DNA of 64,000 nucleotides from Sipunculus nudus (Eukaryota > Annelida > Sipuncula > Golfingiida > Sipunculidae): positions 50,973,676-51,037,675 of the forward strand of contig CM049316.1 in the NCBI GenBank assembly GCA_026874595.1, read 5' to 3'. The notes below the pieces were generated by a model, which was not told the origin of the DNA, made no database searches, and saw nothing but the letters and a program-made list of their open reading frames with translations. Position numbers and translations under genes: made by a program. Below are positions 33,711 through 45,190 of the stretch, piece by piece; positions within the stretch are counted from its first letter, which is position 1, and every line of letters starts with the position of its first letter.

Positions 33711-33815
33711 AACAGACGATTGTAAAATTGGAGTCTGCTCTGACAAGAGTATGATATCACTGCGAAACACATTAGAGGCAAGGATAATGTCATAGCTGAT
33801 ACATTGTCCAGATGA
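33711..33815 (+). pseudogene. Gypsy RNase H C-terminal fragment
   Basis: The frame at 33711 reads NRRL-stop-NWSLL-stop-QEYDIT.KHIRGKDNVIADTLSR-stop. This is the conserved RNase H end (W-S-L-x-x-Q-E-Y and GKDNVIAD-LSR). Stops are at 33723, 33741 and 33813. Reverse transcriptase and the rest of RNase H are gone. It lies downstream of integrase on the same strand, consistent with the Gmr1-like order. Confidence 0.85.
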
Positions 33816-33889
33816 ATTAAATTGTTTGAGATGGATATCGGAAAATGTTTGCAAATGTGTGCAGTACCCGGCTATAGATTTTCTGAAGA

Positions 33890-34205
33890 AACCACAAAAT
33901 ATCCATGGATTTCCGCGGATTTCCGAGTATTGGGACTGCGGCATTTTTCCGAAGATTTAAAAAATTCTTCGGAAAAAGCACCAAATCCTAAATCTTCGGA
34001 TTTTTGCCGTAGATTCCGCACTTTTCCGCGGATTTCTGCCGTAGATTCCGCACTTTTCAGCAGATTTCTGCCGCAGTTTCGGCACTTTTCCGCTGATTTC
34101 TGCTGCAGTTTCCGCACTTTTCCGTGGATTTCTGCCGCAGTTTCCGCATTTTTCAGAGGATTTCTTCCGCACTTTTCCGCAGATTTCTTCAACAGTTTCC
34201 ATAGA
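33890..34205 (+). repeat. 32-bp tandem repeat near N left end
   Basis: GATTTCTGCCGCAGTTTCCG followed by CACTTTTCCGCG repeats at a 32-bp period about six times. It produces artificial frames on both strands (33822-34253 plus; 33872-34192 and 33957-34319 minus). Confidence 0.9.
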
Positions 34206-35385
34206 TATTTTTCTGCAGCTTCCCCACTCTTTCATGAAGGTCTCCTTTGGTAAATGAATTTCTGTGGCAATATTTTTCTGAAATTGTAAAAATTCTAATT
34301 TTCTGAATAAAAATAACAATCAGCTATATTTTGAGAACGTTGCCTTCCTTTTCTTCTTGAATATTAGAGTATTGCCACACCTGCATCTGCTTATAGATGT
34401 AATAAATGAAAAACACTAAAAGAAGTAAACTGATTATTTATTGAAAAAATTATAATAAATATTGGTTAGTTTTGTTTTCTTTACAATGGCTTCAATTAGT
34501 CACTCAGTTTGTGTCTCATATTTGCTTTGGTGGACCTTTCAAATATCCTGGTGATTTTATCTGGAAAGAAAAAAAAATAATTTAGTGATCTTGCAAGAAA
34601 CATCATATTGTGAAATTTTTTAAGACCTCTTTCATAGTAAAATAAGTATATTTTCAGACATGGAATTTTTCCATAAGATCTTTAAGTACTACAACTTTAA
34701 AACTGCAAGAAAGTCAATTAAGTGTAAACTGCATATTAATCAGAAACACTGAAAATTTTCTATTGACAAACAGTGCATTATGTTTTATATGTATCTTTCT
34801 CCTAGATTTGCTGGTAATTCCAACTCGTAAGGCAACATTAAATAAAACTTTAAAAATTCCTGCACACATAAAACTCATAAATAATGAATAAATATGGATG
34901 CACATGGTTTGTAAACAATTTAAAAAATATTCTTTTTAGGCCATAATAACAAATGCCCCAAATAAATACATAACAGTGGTGTCATATATGGCAAGAAAAT
35001 GCATATTGCTGATCTAAATTGAAAGATGTATCCTATTCAGAAATAAAAAGGATATTTTGGTTGTAAATAGAAAGATGTTTACCATATTTAAGCTATTTAA
35101 GGATATTTCAGAATACCAGTTCAGTCTGTTGAATGACTTTTTGCATCATCAAATTTTCAATAACAATACTTTTATGGTTAAAAAAAATGTATTTTATAAT
35201 AAGTAAGGATGAGGCATGATGATTCTCAAAATATACTTGAGGAAATACCCAGTGTTATAGACCATCTAAGTCTATACACATATAAACCGTACCCATTAGT
35301 GCTCATCCTCAGACAAGTAAATTAACAAGATATTTTGCATATTCTGTTCACATATTTTGAACTCAAATAAAATAGGTGGATATGC
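34206..35385 (+). other. N interior, no repeat recognised
   Basis: AT-rich sequence without module palindromes. A minus-strand AATAAA (plus TTTATT near 34435) could serve the exon at 35390-35611. Confidence 0.4.
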
Positions 35386-35389
35386 TTAC

Positions 35390-35608
35390 ATGAGTTGTGT
35401 TCTCTTCATTCCTCCTGACCGTTAACCACTCCATTTGAACTGACCCTGCATTTATGCACTGTAAGCGTCTTGATACACTGCTTCCTGTAACCTGAGATGC
35501 TGGGGACTGGCCTTGCAAGGTCAAGATGGCTGGATGACAGTACTTGACAATGACATAGTACAGCTGCAGCTGGCTTCTGCCCAGGGTGCATGTACATGCC
35601 TTGTAACA
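35390..35608 (-). CDS. Possible minus-strand exon in N, product unknown
   Basis: On the minus strand, an AG precedes ATCCATGTGTTACAAGG, which opens a frame of about 73 codons with balanced composition (MCYKACTCTLGRSQL... ending ENTTH). It runs into a good donor, CAT|GTAAGC (plus GCTTAC at 35384-35389). The segment is less AT-rich than its surroundings. I see no known motif. It may be a transposase exon of N or chance. Confidence 0.35.
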
Positions 35609-35796
35609 CATGGATCTTTTAGTACATTATATATAATTAATACCTATTCATTTTAATGAGCTGTTTTTTAGTTCCAAGGGGAGCTGGTGAACACTTAATC
35701 TCAGGTTAAATCAAGACACTTGAAAAAATTTCATCAGAGAGAAATATATATGTGATACATTTATCTTTCAAAACATTATTTAATTTTTTATTCAGC

Positions 35797-35799
<3 letters not shown>

Positions 35800-35838
<39 letters not shown>
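35800..35838 (+). repeat. TA microsatellite
   Basis: About 19 TA units, followed by GTGTGTGCATGTGTGTGTG. Confidence 0.95.
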
Positions 35839-35842
<4 letters not shown>

Positions 35843-36143
35843 GAGTGTGTGCATGTGTGTGTGTGCAGGAAAATTACACATATGAACAAATTATAATACA
35901 CAGTACCTCTATCACAAAATTGATTTGAACAGGAAAAATTTTCTATATTTGTATTCTTGATGCTTTTCTAAACATATTGGTATGTTGGATGCCATATCTC
36001 TATAAAGAATGAAGTATATTATATTTTTTTATAGTTTTTAACATGTAGCTGGACTTAGCATTTTTCCCTTCCGGCCCAGTACATCACCATGTCCAAGTAA
36101 AATTTCTATGTCCAGAAAGCCTTTTTCACAGCCAAAAATTTTC

Positions 36144-36811
36144 TAAGTCCTAGAATTTTGTGGAAATCTGCGGAAATTTGCCGCACTTTCAGAAAAAAGT
36201 GGATTTTTTTCCACACTTTTCCGAAGTGTTCGGAAAAGTGTGGATAAAAATCTTCGGAAATCTTCCACAAATGCATAAAATCTGTGGAAAACTGCGGAAA
36301 TCCATGGAATTCCGAAGTTTTCCACGGAAATACGTGGAAATTTAATTGACACACAGAAATTTTTCGGAAAATCCACAGCCGGGTAGCTATAGTGCTGTGA
36401 CAGATTTTGATATAAATTAAGCAGTAACTGCAGATAAAGTCAGTTTGCGTCAATCGCAGTTTTGTTTGATGGTTTTGTAAGTCCTAGAATTTTGTGGAAA
36501 TCCGCGGAAATTTGCCGCACTTTCGGAAAAAAGTGGATTTTTTTCCACACTTTTCCGAAGTGTTCGGAAAAGTGTGGAAAAAAATCTTCGGAAATCTTCC
36601 ACAAATGCATGAAATCTGTGGAAAACTGCGGAAATCCATGGAATTCCGAAGTTTTCCACGGAAATACGTGGAAATTTAATTGACACACAGAAATTTTTCG
36701 GAAAATCTACAGCCAGGTAGCTATAGTGCGGTGACAGATTTTGATATAAATTAAGCAGTAACTGCAGATAAAGTCAGTTTGCGTCAATCGCAGTTTTGTT
36801 TGATGGTTTTG
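36144..36811 (+). repeat. 334-bp tandem duplication
   Basis: TAAGTCCTAG begins at 36144 and again at 36478. The two units of 334 bp differ at few positions. Each holds the N right end (GCCGGGTA or GCCAGGTA) plus about 90 bp of the outside flank, so the duplication came after N inserted. Paired frames on both strands are by-products. Confidence 0.9.
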
Positions 36812-37074
36812 TATGACGTGGATGTGTATAATCACAGTAATGTCTAAAGAGGTCAGAAAGGGTAATTGCGTCAATCGCAGGAAATGATTGTGAATAATGT
36901 CTATTGATAAAAATGTATTGATGAACTTAATGATTAAGCATAAATGATCATGTTAAATAATCATTCCATTTATCTGTTGAATTATTCCTTATGTGATTAA
37001 CTGAGTCATTTAATGGCACGCGTCGAAAGGTTACAAAATTTTACTCATATGGATGTCATAAAATTTTCCTTTTT
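36812..37074 (+). other. Gypsy 3' untranslated region
   Basis: Non-coding sequence that leads into the polypurine tract and contains 'GCGTCAATCGCAG', also present in the duplicated flank at about 36449 and 36783. Confidence 0.5.
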
Positions 37075-37084
37075 AGGGGGAAGG
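37075..37084 (+). other. Gypsy polypurine tract
   Basis: AGGGGGAAGG after a T-run, immediately before the 3' LTR. It would prime plus-strand synthesis. Confidence 0.75.
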
Positions 37085-37694
37085 TGTTATGTGGTTCTGT
37101 AGAGTCGTTGATGACATTGGGGGTCCTACAGACCGGTTCTGAGGACACAGGAGAACACAGGGGGACAATCGAACGGAGAGCGTTGAAGCATAACACCACA
37201 GAGGACAACAGACAAACATGGACTCTTTATATAAACTGGAACTTGTTTCTTTTGTGAACGGTACAAAGTCACATCGTGTACATCTATAAAAGCATCACAT
37301 GCCCGATCCCGTATGGGCTGCAATTATTATTTGAACTGTTGTGGTGCTCGCCAGGCCTGGTTTTGGACATTTGAACTTTGTTTCGTTTGAGGATGAACTT
37401 TTTATCGTGAACGGCTCCTACGCAGCCCCCTGGGCTGTACCTGCACTTGTACTCACACTCGCACTATGTGATTTTATTGATTGGAGGCATGCCTACTACA
37501 TTTTGAGCTAAGTATTGTATAATATGGGTGTCTCACTTTGACAGACTCACATGTTATGTGAACCAAACATTTTGTATTCTTGTATATATTGTATATAATG
37601 ATTTGTCTATTATAAATATTATCATTTAAAGAGTCTTTCTTCAGTTGAGTTGGTTGCGTGTGGAACCCAGTTGAAAGTTTAGTTACACGTAACA
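37085..37694 (+). repeat. Gypsy 3' LTR
   Basis: 610 bp, TGTTATGTGG...ACGTAACA, the homologue of 3524-4146. A TATATAA box is at about 37228. It is followed directly by the CAAAG duplication (37695-37699). Confidence 0.9.
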
Positions 37695-37986
37695 CAAAGC
37701 TATACAAGAACTTCGGTCAATTTTATTTTTGGACCAATCCATGCATCCCTTATTGAGATATTTATGATTTTGTGTGATTTTCACCATATACGACAATATT
37801 CAAGATCAAGGCCACTCTCACAAGAAAGGTCATTACCCCAATTTAAATATACATCATCCCTTAATCCATGTCTATGTATATGCATAATATGAAAGAAATC
37901 TGTCCATTATTTTTTGACTTATAATGCTCACAGTACTATTAAGTGGCAATGACGGGGGTATTAAACAGCATGAAAACAAGAAAACA
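37695..37986 (+). repeat. Family A resumes after gypsy
   Basis: It continues the repeat interrupted at 3523: CAAAGCTATAC ... GAGATATTTATG ... GTGTGATTTTCACC lines up with 845-940 and 590-640. It then matches 640-810 up to GCATGAAAACAAG, where E2 begins. Confidence 0.8.
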
Positions 37987-40890
37987 AGGGACCCATGGGT
38001 CACAGCGCTCAGCTGATCGTGGACCATAAATGTTTCTCCATTGTGATACTATATTGAGTCTATAAAGCTTATGAATATCAAGGACATGTTGAGCTATTAT
38101 AAAGGAATGCAATGTAATATGTGAGTAAATGATAAATGAAATAACCTGACTGATGGATTAATAGAGTAAAATATAGTGGTTTATTTTATTATCTATTTAG
38201 GAGGGGTTGAAAACTGTGATATATATGAGCAAATATGAATGCAATGACAGCGGTAATAAGCAGGAGTAGAATGATGATAAGGCTATTTGTTGAAGGATCT
38301 ATAGTGTATGGAAGTCTGCAAGATTTCAATTTGACAGATATGATGTTATAATTTACTATGCTGATGAGGGGATTTATGAATTTATGACTGTATGACACAA
38401 TATCTCTTCAGTCTTGACAAGGTACATTATTTTGATGCCCACTATGTCTACATTTTACACAATATTGACATAATTTCTGGCATGTACATAGGTACCTATG
38501 GACGAATAGTTATACAAAATATTAAAGTATTAATATATCTGATTCATCTTGTTCTTGCTTACCGAGGCTGACTTTGGGATGGGGTTCGGAGAAGGGAAAA
38601 GTGAGGGCAGCACGAAGGTGGATGTAGAAATATACTATTGTAATGTTTTTCATTTATATAAGAATATGAAAAGCTAAGAGGAAAGGGGCCCTCCTACTTG
38701 GTTATAGTAAAGTTCTAAATATATGATTGCAAACTAATACTCTGACAAGACTGTCATGAAGAAAAACAGTAAAAGTTTTGAGATACTGTGATGCATAAGA
38801 AAATTTACAGATGGACAGGCAAGTGGACAGAATGGACTAATACCTTTATTTCACTTTCAAGGGAATAATACATTTAAGTTTATATATAATCCTATTTTTT
38901 TTAGCAGATCCACTTTTTCCATTAAGAAGTTTTTATTTGAATCATTTTTTTATTTACAGGTTTTATAAATTTTTAATAAAAAAACCTGAAAACATAAGTT
39001 AAAATATTAGAATTGTTGCAAAAGTTGCAATCATTATATATACAGAGTAAAAAACTGAAATTATAAGTTAAAATATTAGAATTGTTGCAAAACTTGCAAT
39101 CATCATATATCCAGAGTGTAGCTCATATTGGGTCATATTATGCATACACATATATTTTATTTTGTTAAATCATAAATGTTTAAACTGAATTTAAAAGAAA
39201 ATAATGCCACAACATGGCATCTACAAGAATATTCCTTGAATCACTATTAAAAAGTTTTGCACATTGGAGTTTTCAGTACATGCTTAATTTTATTCACCAA
39301 AATAAAATAAAAGATTCAGTAAATTTGATAAAACAATTTGATAAACATCTTTTCAAATAAAGTATACACACTGTTGGTTGAATGAGGGACAAACAATATC
39401 ATTGTGCTAATTACTATCCCAGTTTTAATTTATTACTTGAATTAATAGTCAATTTCACACCTGGTGAGGTTTTTACTCCTCTGAAGTAAGGAATTACTTA
39501 TCTCATGAACATCCACACTTTCATAGCAATACACCACTTTGTGGACACAATTAAATGTACACTTTAATCATTGTAACCCTGGTGGTACAATACAAAATCT
39601 AAAATGTAGCATAGCCTAGAATAAAAATGAATCAAATACAGAAAATAATAACATTCATCTAGTTTATGCACCATCTGGGGGGGGGGGGGGAGTGCAGGGC
39701 AGAGGGGAAGCCTGCTGGTAGTGGCCAAGCTGACCCAAGGCAAGCTGCCTGGGGTGGGTTACATAATGCAAGTGAAGGCTGTACTACTAGGTGGGCTAGA
39801 TGTAAACAACACTTGACATGGTGTATGAAAACATGAATAAAAGCTATTCTTTCCAATCAATTTCTTTGAAATTTCAGATTTTAAAAGATTAAATCCTTAT
39901 GTAGATATGCTGTGAAAATTAAATCAACAGTGCCAAAGTTGGACAAAATTTAAGGTATTGATTTTTTATTTATGCTTATAACTTGAAAAATTTGCAAAAT
40001 TCAGATCTAATTTTTGGTAAACAATTGAATCTTGATTAAATAAAGTTATATTCCTGGGGACATCTAAAATTATGCCAACAGCCTGGGGAGCATAGAGATG
40101 TGCACTGAATGACCTACAGTCATCAAAGTGGACTGCTTGACAATGTAAGGGAATACAACAAGAGCCTCCAAAAAAATTCAATAACTAGCCTAATTTTGCA
40201 GCTTTTATTTTCAAATTTCAGATTTTAACAGATTGAATCTTTATGTATACATGCTGTGAAAATTTAATCCACAGTACTTACAGGAAAAAAACGTGCCGTG
40301 GCCAAAGTTGGGCAAAATTTAAGGTACCAATTTTATATTTTTGCCAATATTTAAAAAAATTTAACAGATTTTGATCTAATTTTTGGTATACAATTAAATT
40401 TTGATTAATTAAAGTTGTATTACTGGAAAAAAGTCCCTACCTTTAACACTTTTGGTCTCAAGTGACCAAATATCATCCTGATTTTTTTATTGTAAAGTCC
40501 ATTATGTTTGGGCCCATAACTTTTTTAAATTATATAATACTGACTTAATTTCTGGCTTGTACATAGAAACTATATAGAGGAATATTTATGGTAAATATGA
40601 AGAAAACCAGATGAGTGGTTTTGATATTAGGCAGTCCTGAAGAGTGAAAATAGATTTCTAATAAAGGATTGAGGTTTTTCCTTAATATCTCGAAGAAACG
40701 AAGTCATATTGACCCAATTTTCGGCACGGTAGGAGATTTTGGGAACATCTAACTGTATGCCGAATTTCAGATTCGTAGGTCCAACGGTGTCGAAACATGC
40801 CAGTCTTACGGACGGACATCCGGACAGACGGACGGACAGACAGACAGACGGACGACGGACAATGGACCACGACTATAGCTCAGATGACTT
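37987..40890 (+). mobile_element. E2: Helentron-like element, truncated 3' end
   Basis: The 5' end is GGGACCCATGGGTCACAGCG (37988). The body matches E1, lacks the B2 insertion (empty site at 38513-38527), lacks about 0.3 kb near 40055, and has an extra 67-bp-type duplication near 39047-39115. It breaks off in the terminal hairpin after GATGACTTA, losing the last arm and CTAA, and joins family A sequence. Confidence 0.85.
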
Positions 40891-41194
40891 ACAGGTGGTG
40901 CCACCAGTTTCCGGTACATAACAACACTATTCGAAATCTTCAGTCAAGTTGATTTTGAGAACAATCTACGCAAGATTTTTTTAGATATTTAAGAATTTGG
41001 CGGCAGCGCCGCGACCGTGCTTATATTATACCAACTTGGTCTGGGGATACAATTAAAGTTACAGTTGTCATTGGATCAAAATATGCCATGGTCAAAGTTT
41101 GTAAAATTTAATGTACTGATTTTAAATTTATGCCAATAACTTAAATAACTTACAAAGTTCTGATCTTGTATCTGGTCCAAAATTAAATTTAAAA
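40891..41194 (+). repeat. Family A end and C-like fragment
   Basis: Module palindrome (TG form) at 40894-40905, then sequence parallel to 835-940. It ends in a B-type tail (GTCTGGGGATACAA near 41038). From 41045 a C interior fragment with 'GCCATGGTCAAAGTTTG' follows to 41190. Confidence 0.65.
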
Positions 41195-42221
41195 CTAGAA
41201 TACGAGTAGTCGACAAGCGACTAAGTTTTAAAGCGACTAAAATTTTAGGCAGATAAGTCAAACCACTACTGAGATATGAGTGATTTTATCCCACAGCAGA
41301 CAAACAGAAGGACTTGTGCTAAAATGGTGGCAGGTGGCGCCACCAATTTTGTGTATGATTAAGAGATATGTGAGATCTATACACATGCAACATTTCAGGG
41401 GTATATGTCCAACCAGTCCTGAGATATAAGCCTGAATGTCTGCAGCGTTAACATAAATGTAGGTGGCACCATCTGCCAAAAAATCAAGACAGCTATCCAA
41501 AATGTATAAACATGCAACATTTTTAGGCAGATAAGTCAAACCACTACAGAGATATTATTGATTTTAGCCCACGTCAGACAAACAGACAGACGCTGTGCAA
41601 AAATGGTTGCAGGTGGCCCCTCCAGTTTTGTGTATGATAAAGAGCTATGTGAGATCTACACACATGCAAAATTTAAGCCCAATCGGTCAATCAGTTCCCG
41701 AGATATGAGCTTGGATGTCTGCAGCGTGAACGTGAATATAGGTGGTGCCTATATTATATTACATGCCTTAAAATCGAGAAACCTATCCAGGATGAATACA
41801 CATGCAAAATTTCAGAGGGATAAGTCCATACACTTTAGAGAGATGAGTGATTTTTTATCCCAAGACAGATGAACAAATGGACACTTTGCAAAAATTGTTG
41901 CAGGTGGCGCCACCATTTTTATGTATGTTATAAAGCTATTTAAGGGCTACATTTGTGCAAATTTTTTTTTTTTCCTGATTGGTCAAACGAGTCTGAAGAT
42001 ATGTGGGTTTATGTGTCAAAACAGATGAACAGATAAATGCACTGGAGAGAGGAAAGGTCAGAGGTCAACACAAAATATTTTGGCACCAGTTTACATGTGA
42101 CCCAATAATTGTATATCATTTCGGAAAAATCTGTCCAGTGGTGTCAGAGTTCTATTCCGAAACCGAACGCGGCAGTGGCAGCGGAAACATAGTATCCACA
42201 AAACTTTGTTTTGGCGGATAC
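41195..42221 (+). mobile_element. B3: B-family element
   Basis: It starts CTAGAATACGAGTAGTCGAC and ends TTTTGGCGGATAC. Modules are headed by palindromes at 41333 and 41903 (exact) with degenerate ones near 41461, 41612 and 41741. The 3' hairpin is GTATCCACAAAAC...TTTTGGCGGATAC. The 5' subterminal word is degraded. Confidence 0.85.
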
Positions 42222-43837
42222 ATTTATTTATATAGCCAAATTAATATATGATAATGATAAATTATGATGATGTGACGGTCATGTTAGCATGAGTCTAAAC
42301 TTTTGTAAGCAAAAACAATATTTTCAAATGTCCAAATAGTCAGCTAACTTAACGGAATTATTGTTACATATTAAACAAAAACATCAAATTTTGTAAGAAG
42401 TATTTTTAGGTTAGGTGCCCATTAAGCAGGCCAGAGTCCACAATAGCTGGATAACAAAATGTTATCAGACCTTTACAACAATGAAGGGAAAGCAGTAGAG
42501 TTGGTTGAATCTACTTTTTCATTTAATCAATATATATATATAAAGAACACTTTTAAATATATCAAGCATCTGTTGCAGCAAAGAAAAAAACTAGTTTAAA
42601 GGTTAAATGTTGCCAGCTTCAGGAAAGAAGGTCTCGTCATCCTTTCATCCTTTAATTGGCCCCATGTTTTAAAGTTAAAATACTGGAGCTCAGCATTTCA
42701 AAAACATTAATATATATTTGAATATAAATCAGTACTGCATAATTGTTTGGATGATAAAGATCACAGTAGCTAGTATAGGTGCGATCTGGGCAGCTCAGTG
42801 TATGATTGGAGTTTATATCCACAGTCTGCAGAGACTGGACCATTATTTTTTCTGGACAACACCTGTATAGATAGTAATTTTGGCGACCGCACATTCTGAT
42901 TAAGAATTTAATGTGTATCATATCATACCCTCGTCGTCTATACGAGCAAGACCATCTGTTTAACTGCTGTGTCTGAATATGTTGTTACAAAGAACACAGA
43001 ATATTGAAACAATTTCGTGAGCTGCCTATATGATCATTGAGGGAATGTGTATTAATGCATCTCAGTCACGATATATATTATAGGGGCGAGTGAGAAAATC
43101 CTCAGAATGTAACATAATGCAGCATTTGTTTACATTTCTCCTAAATACTGTTTAACTGAAATGACAAATTTGGGTTGTGGCTTTGTTCAAATCTATGCCT
43201 TCTGAGACTGAGGATACCTTTTGAGTACAAATTAATTTAATGAGGACTTATGAAGATCAGCTGGGTGTTTTATCCGGTTAGAATAAATATGTCTCTATAC
43301 AAATAAATGTCAGTAATATTATCGATCTGCATTGTTTAGACTAAGTTCTACATTCTAAATTGTTATGAGGAAATGTACGACTGAGTTAACTTTAATTGTT
43401 TATGATTATAAAGTTATGTAAGTGAATATGAATATGCCATGTAATATTATGTTGCTGAGACCGCCAATTTAGTGTAAATCTAAAGTGCTGTAGAAGCAAA
43501 CATGATATATATCTATCAAGAAAACTGGGCTTGGCCTTGAGTTTACCCACACCTTCTGTTGTTTAGAGTTGTTTTTCAATGTTCGATTTCTTAACCTCTA
43601 GGAACCTTTTTGGTGAATTAAAGAGAGAGTTTGGAGATACAGATAACACATATATTGGATTTGGAATATAATTGGTCGATTTTGTTATTCTGACATATAC
43701 TTTCAAGTTTTCATTTATTTATAGACATCTTGTTTGCGATTAAATCATTTCATAAATATATTTGTAACCTGAAACGGAAAATAAAATGGCCTGTGAAATT
43801 GATTAAACTGAGGAATGCATGCATATATTATAGAATA
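42222..43837 (+). other. 1.6 kb with nothing recognised
   Basis: AT-rich, with no module palindromes, tandem structure or convincing coding frame. It is one of two stretches that could be low-copy host DNA. Confidence 0.5.
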
Positions 43838-44899
43838 AGTGACCCATGGGTCATGTCCTTGCACAGACAACTAATTAAGATAGGTGGCATCATTGTTCAT
43901 GCATATTAGCTTATTTTCATCAAGACCCATAAGCACAACAAATTTGATGACAATCCAACCAGCCTTTCATGAGGAATCTGGCAATTTGTGTGTATTTTCC
44001 ATTGTTTCTGGGGTGCTCAAACATACCCCCAAAACTGAGAATATATGTCACTGTGACTTAATTTTAGGTTTCCGGGGAGAACTTTTGAGGAACTCTCAGG
44101 ATGTTAAGTTAGAAGATTCTGGGCCCCATGGTTATGATTTGTGCCCTAGTTTGGTATAAAATTTTCAATTATTCTGAGGGGTGCTTATAAGCCCCGTAGC
44201 TCAGAAAATATGGGTAACAGAGGCCTTAATTCATGTTTCCAAAGAGACTTTTCACAGATCTCCCTGGATGTCAAGTTTGAAGATTCTAGGACCAATGGTT
44301 ACAATTTGAGCCTTATTAAGGGATGACCGCATCTTTGAAGGTCTCACAAATAGAGAAAAAAATGTGTTAAAATTTTTTTTTAATTTAGGTGGTGCCACCG
44401 GTCTGCAAGAACTGATGAAACACATACTTCAGGATGAATATGCATGCAAAGAATCAGGGTGATCAATGCAATAGTTGTTCAGATACTGGAGCTTTTGTAT
44501 CACATTTTTAGTTATTCTGGGAGGTACTTCTAAGCCCCATAGCTCGGAGGATATGGGTAACAGAGACCTAATTTCAGGTTTCCATGTAGTTTTTATGGAC
44601 CTCCCAGGATGTCAAGAAAGTAGATTCAAGGTCAAATAGTTATGATTTGTGCCCTGTTAACAGACGACCACATCTTTGAAGGTCTCAAAAATAAAGATAA
44701 AAATGCGTAAAAATTCAGAGAAGTCAAGATGGCACCACCAGTCTGCAGGAACTGATGAAACACTCCATGATGCATAAGCATGCAAAGAATAATGCCGATC
44801 AATGCACTAGTTGTTCAGGTACCAGAGCTTTTGTATCAAAAATTTAGTTATTTCTGGGGAGTACTTCTGAGCCCAACCCTTACGAAAATGGAAAGTACT

Positions 44900-45190
44900 C
44901 ACATATATGTGCCTTATATGCCCCTTATAAGGGCCTTATATGTCCCTTATATTTCCCATATAAGTGCTGTGTATGTGAGTTATATGTATATTACAGCTAT
45001 ATGTTTAGTCAGGCATTGTTATATGTGAGTTATAAGGGAGTTGTATGTTTGTTATATGTCAGTTATAAGGGAGTTGCACATGAGGCCATTCTGTACATTT
45101 CATTTATATGTGACTTGTATGGGAGATATAAGGGAGGTGAACATGAAGGGGTTCTGTATATGTCAGTTATATGTCAGTTATAAGTTTATA
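44900..45190 (+). repeat. T2 left subterminal array
   Basis: Irregular repeats of GTTATATG, CTTATATGTCCC and TTATAAGGGAGTT, about 20 bp each. Confidence 0.8.

Larger units (their letters stand above)
33862..36385 (+). mobile_element. N: TIR element with CCGC-rich end arrays
   Basis: The left end, CAGTACCCGGCTATAGATTTTC, matches the inverted right end ...GAAAATCCACAGCCGGGTA over the core TACCCGGCT-x-T-x-GATTTTC. Arrays with GCGGAAA words lie inside both ends. The right end is duplicated by the 334-bp repeat. The target duplication is not clear. It sits in the gypsy 3' region. A possible minus-strand exon lies inside. Confidence 0.55.
3524..37694 (+). mobile_element. Ty3/gypsy (Gmr1-like) retrotransposon, fragmented by nested insertions
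   Basis: Two LTRs (3524-4146 and 37085-37694), about nine in ten bases alike by eye, both begin TGTT and end AACA. They are flanked by the same 5-bp word, CAAAG (3519-3523; 37695-37699), so they come from one insertion. Between them on the same strand lie a primer-binding-like site, gag (4387-5305), protease/linker (12957-13290), integrase (13369-13917), RNase H (33711-33815) and a polypurine tract (37075-37084). The order PR-INT-RH is copia-like and matches the Gmr1 group of Ty3/gypsy elements. Reverse transcriptase and most of RNase H are missing. About 26 kb of younger insertions separate the parts. The element is dead. Confidence 0.85.

Noticed and set aside
13369-33815. Integrase and RNase H as parts of two different gypsy copies in normal order
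   Set aside because: Not excluded, but the shared CAAAG duplication, continuous host repeat, single strand and known Gmr1 order make one element simpler.
33822-34319. Open frames on both strands, 106-143 codons
   Set aside because: The 32-bp CCGC array makes several frames open together; no motif is present.
36106-36688. Paired frames on both strands
   Set aside because: They come from the 334-bp duplication and GCGGAAA repeats; the two sets are copies of each other.
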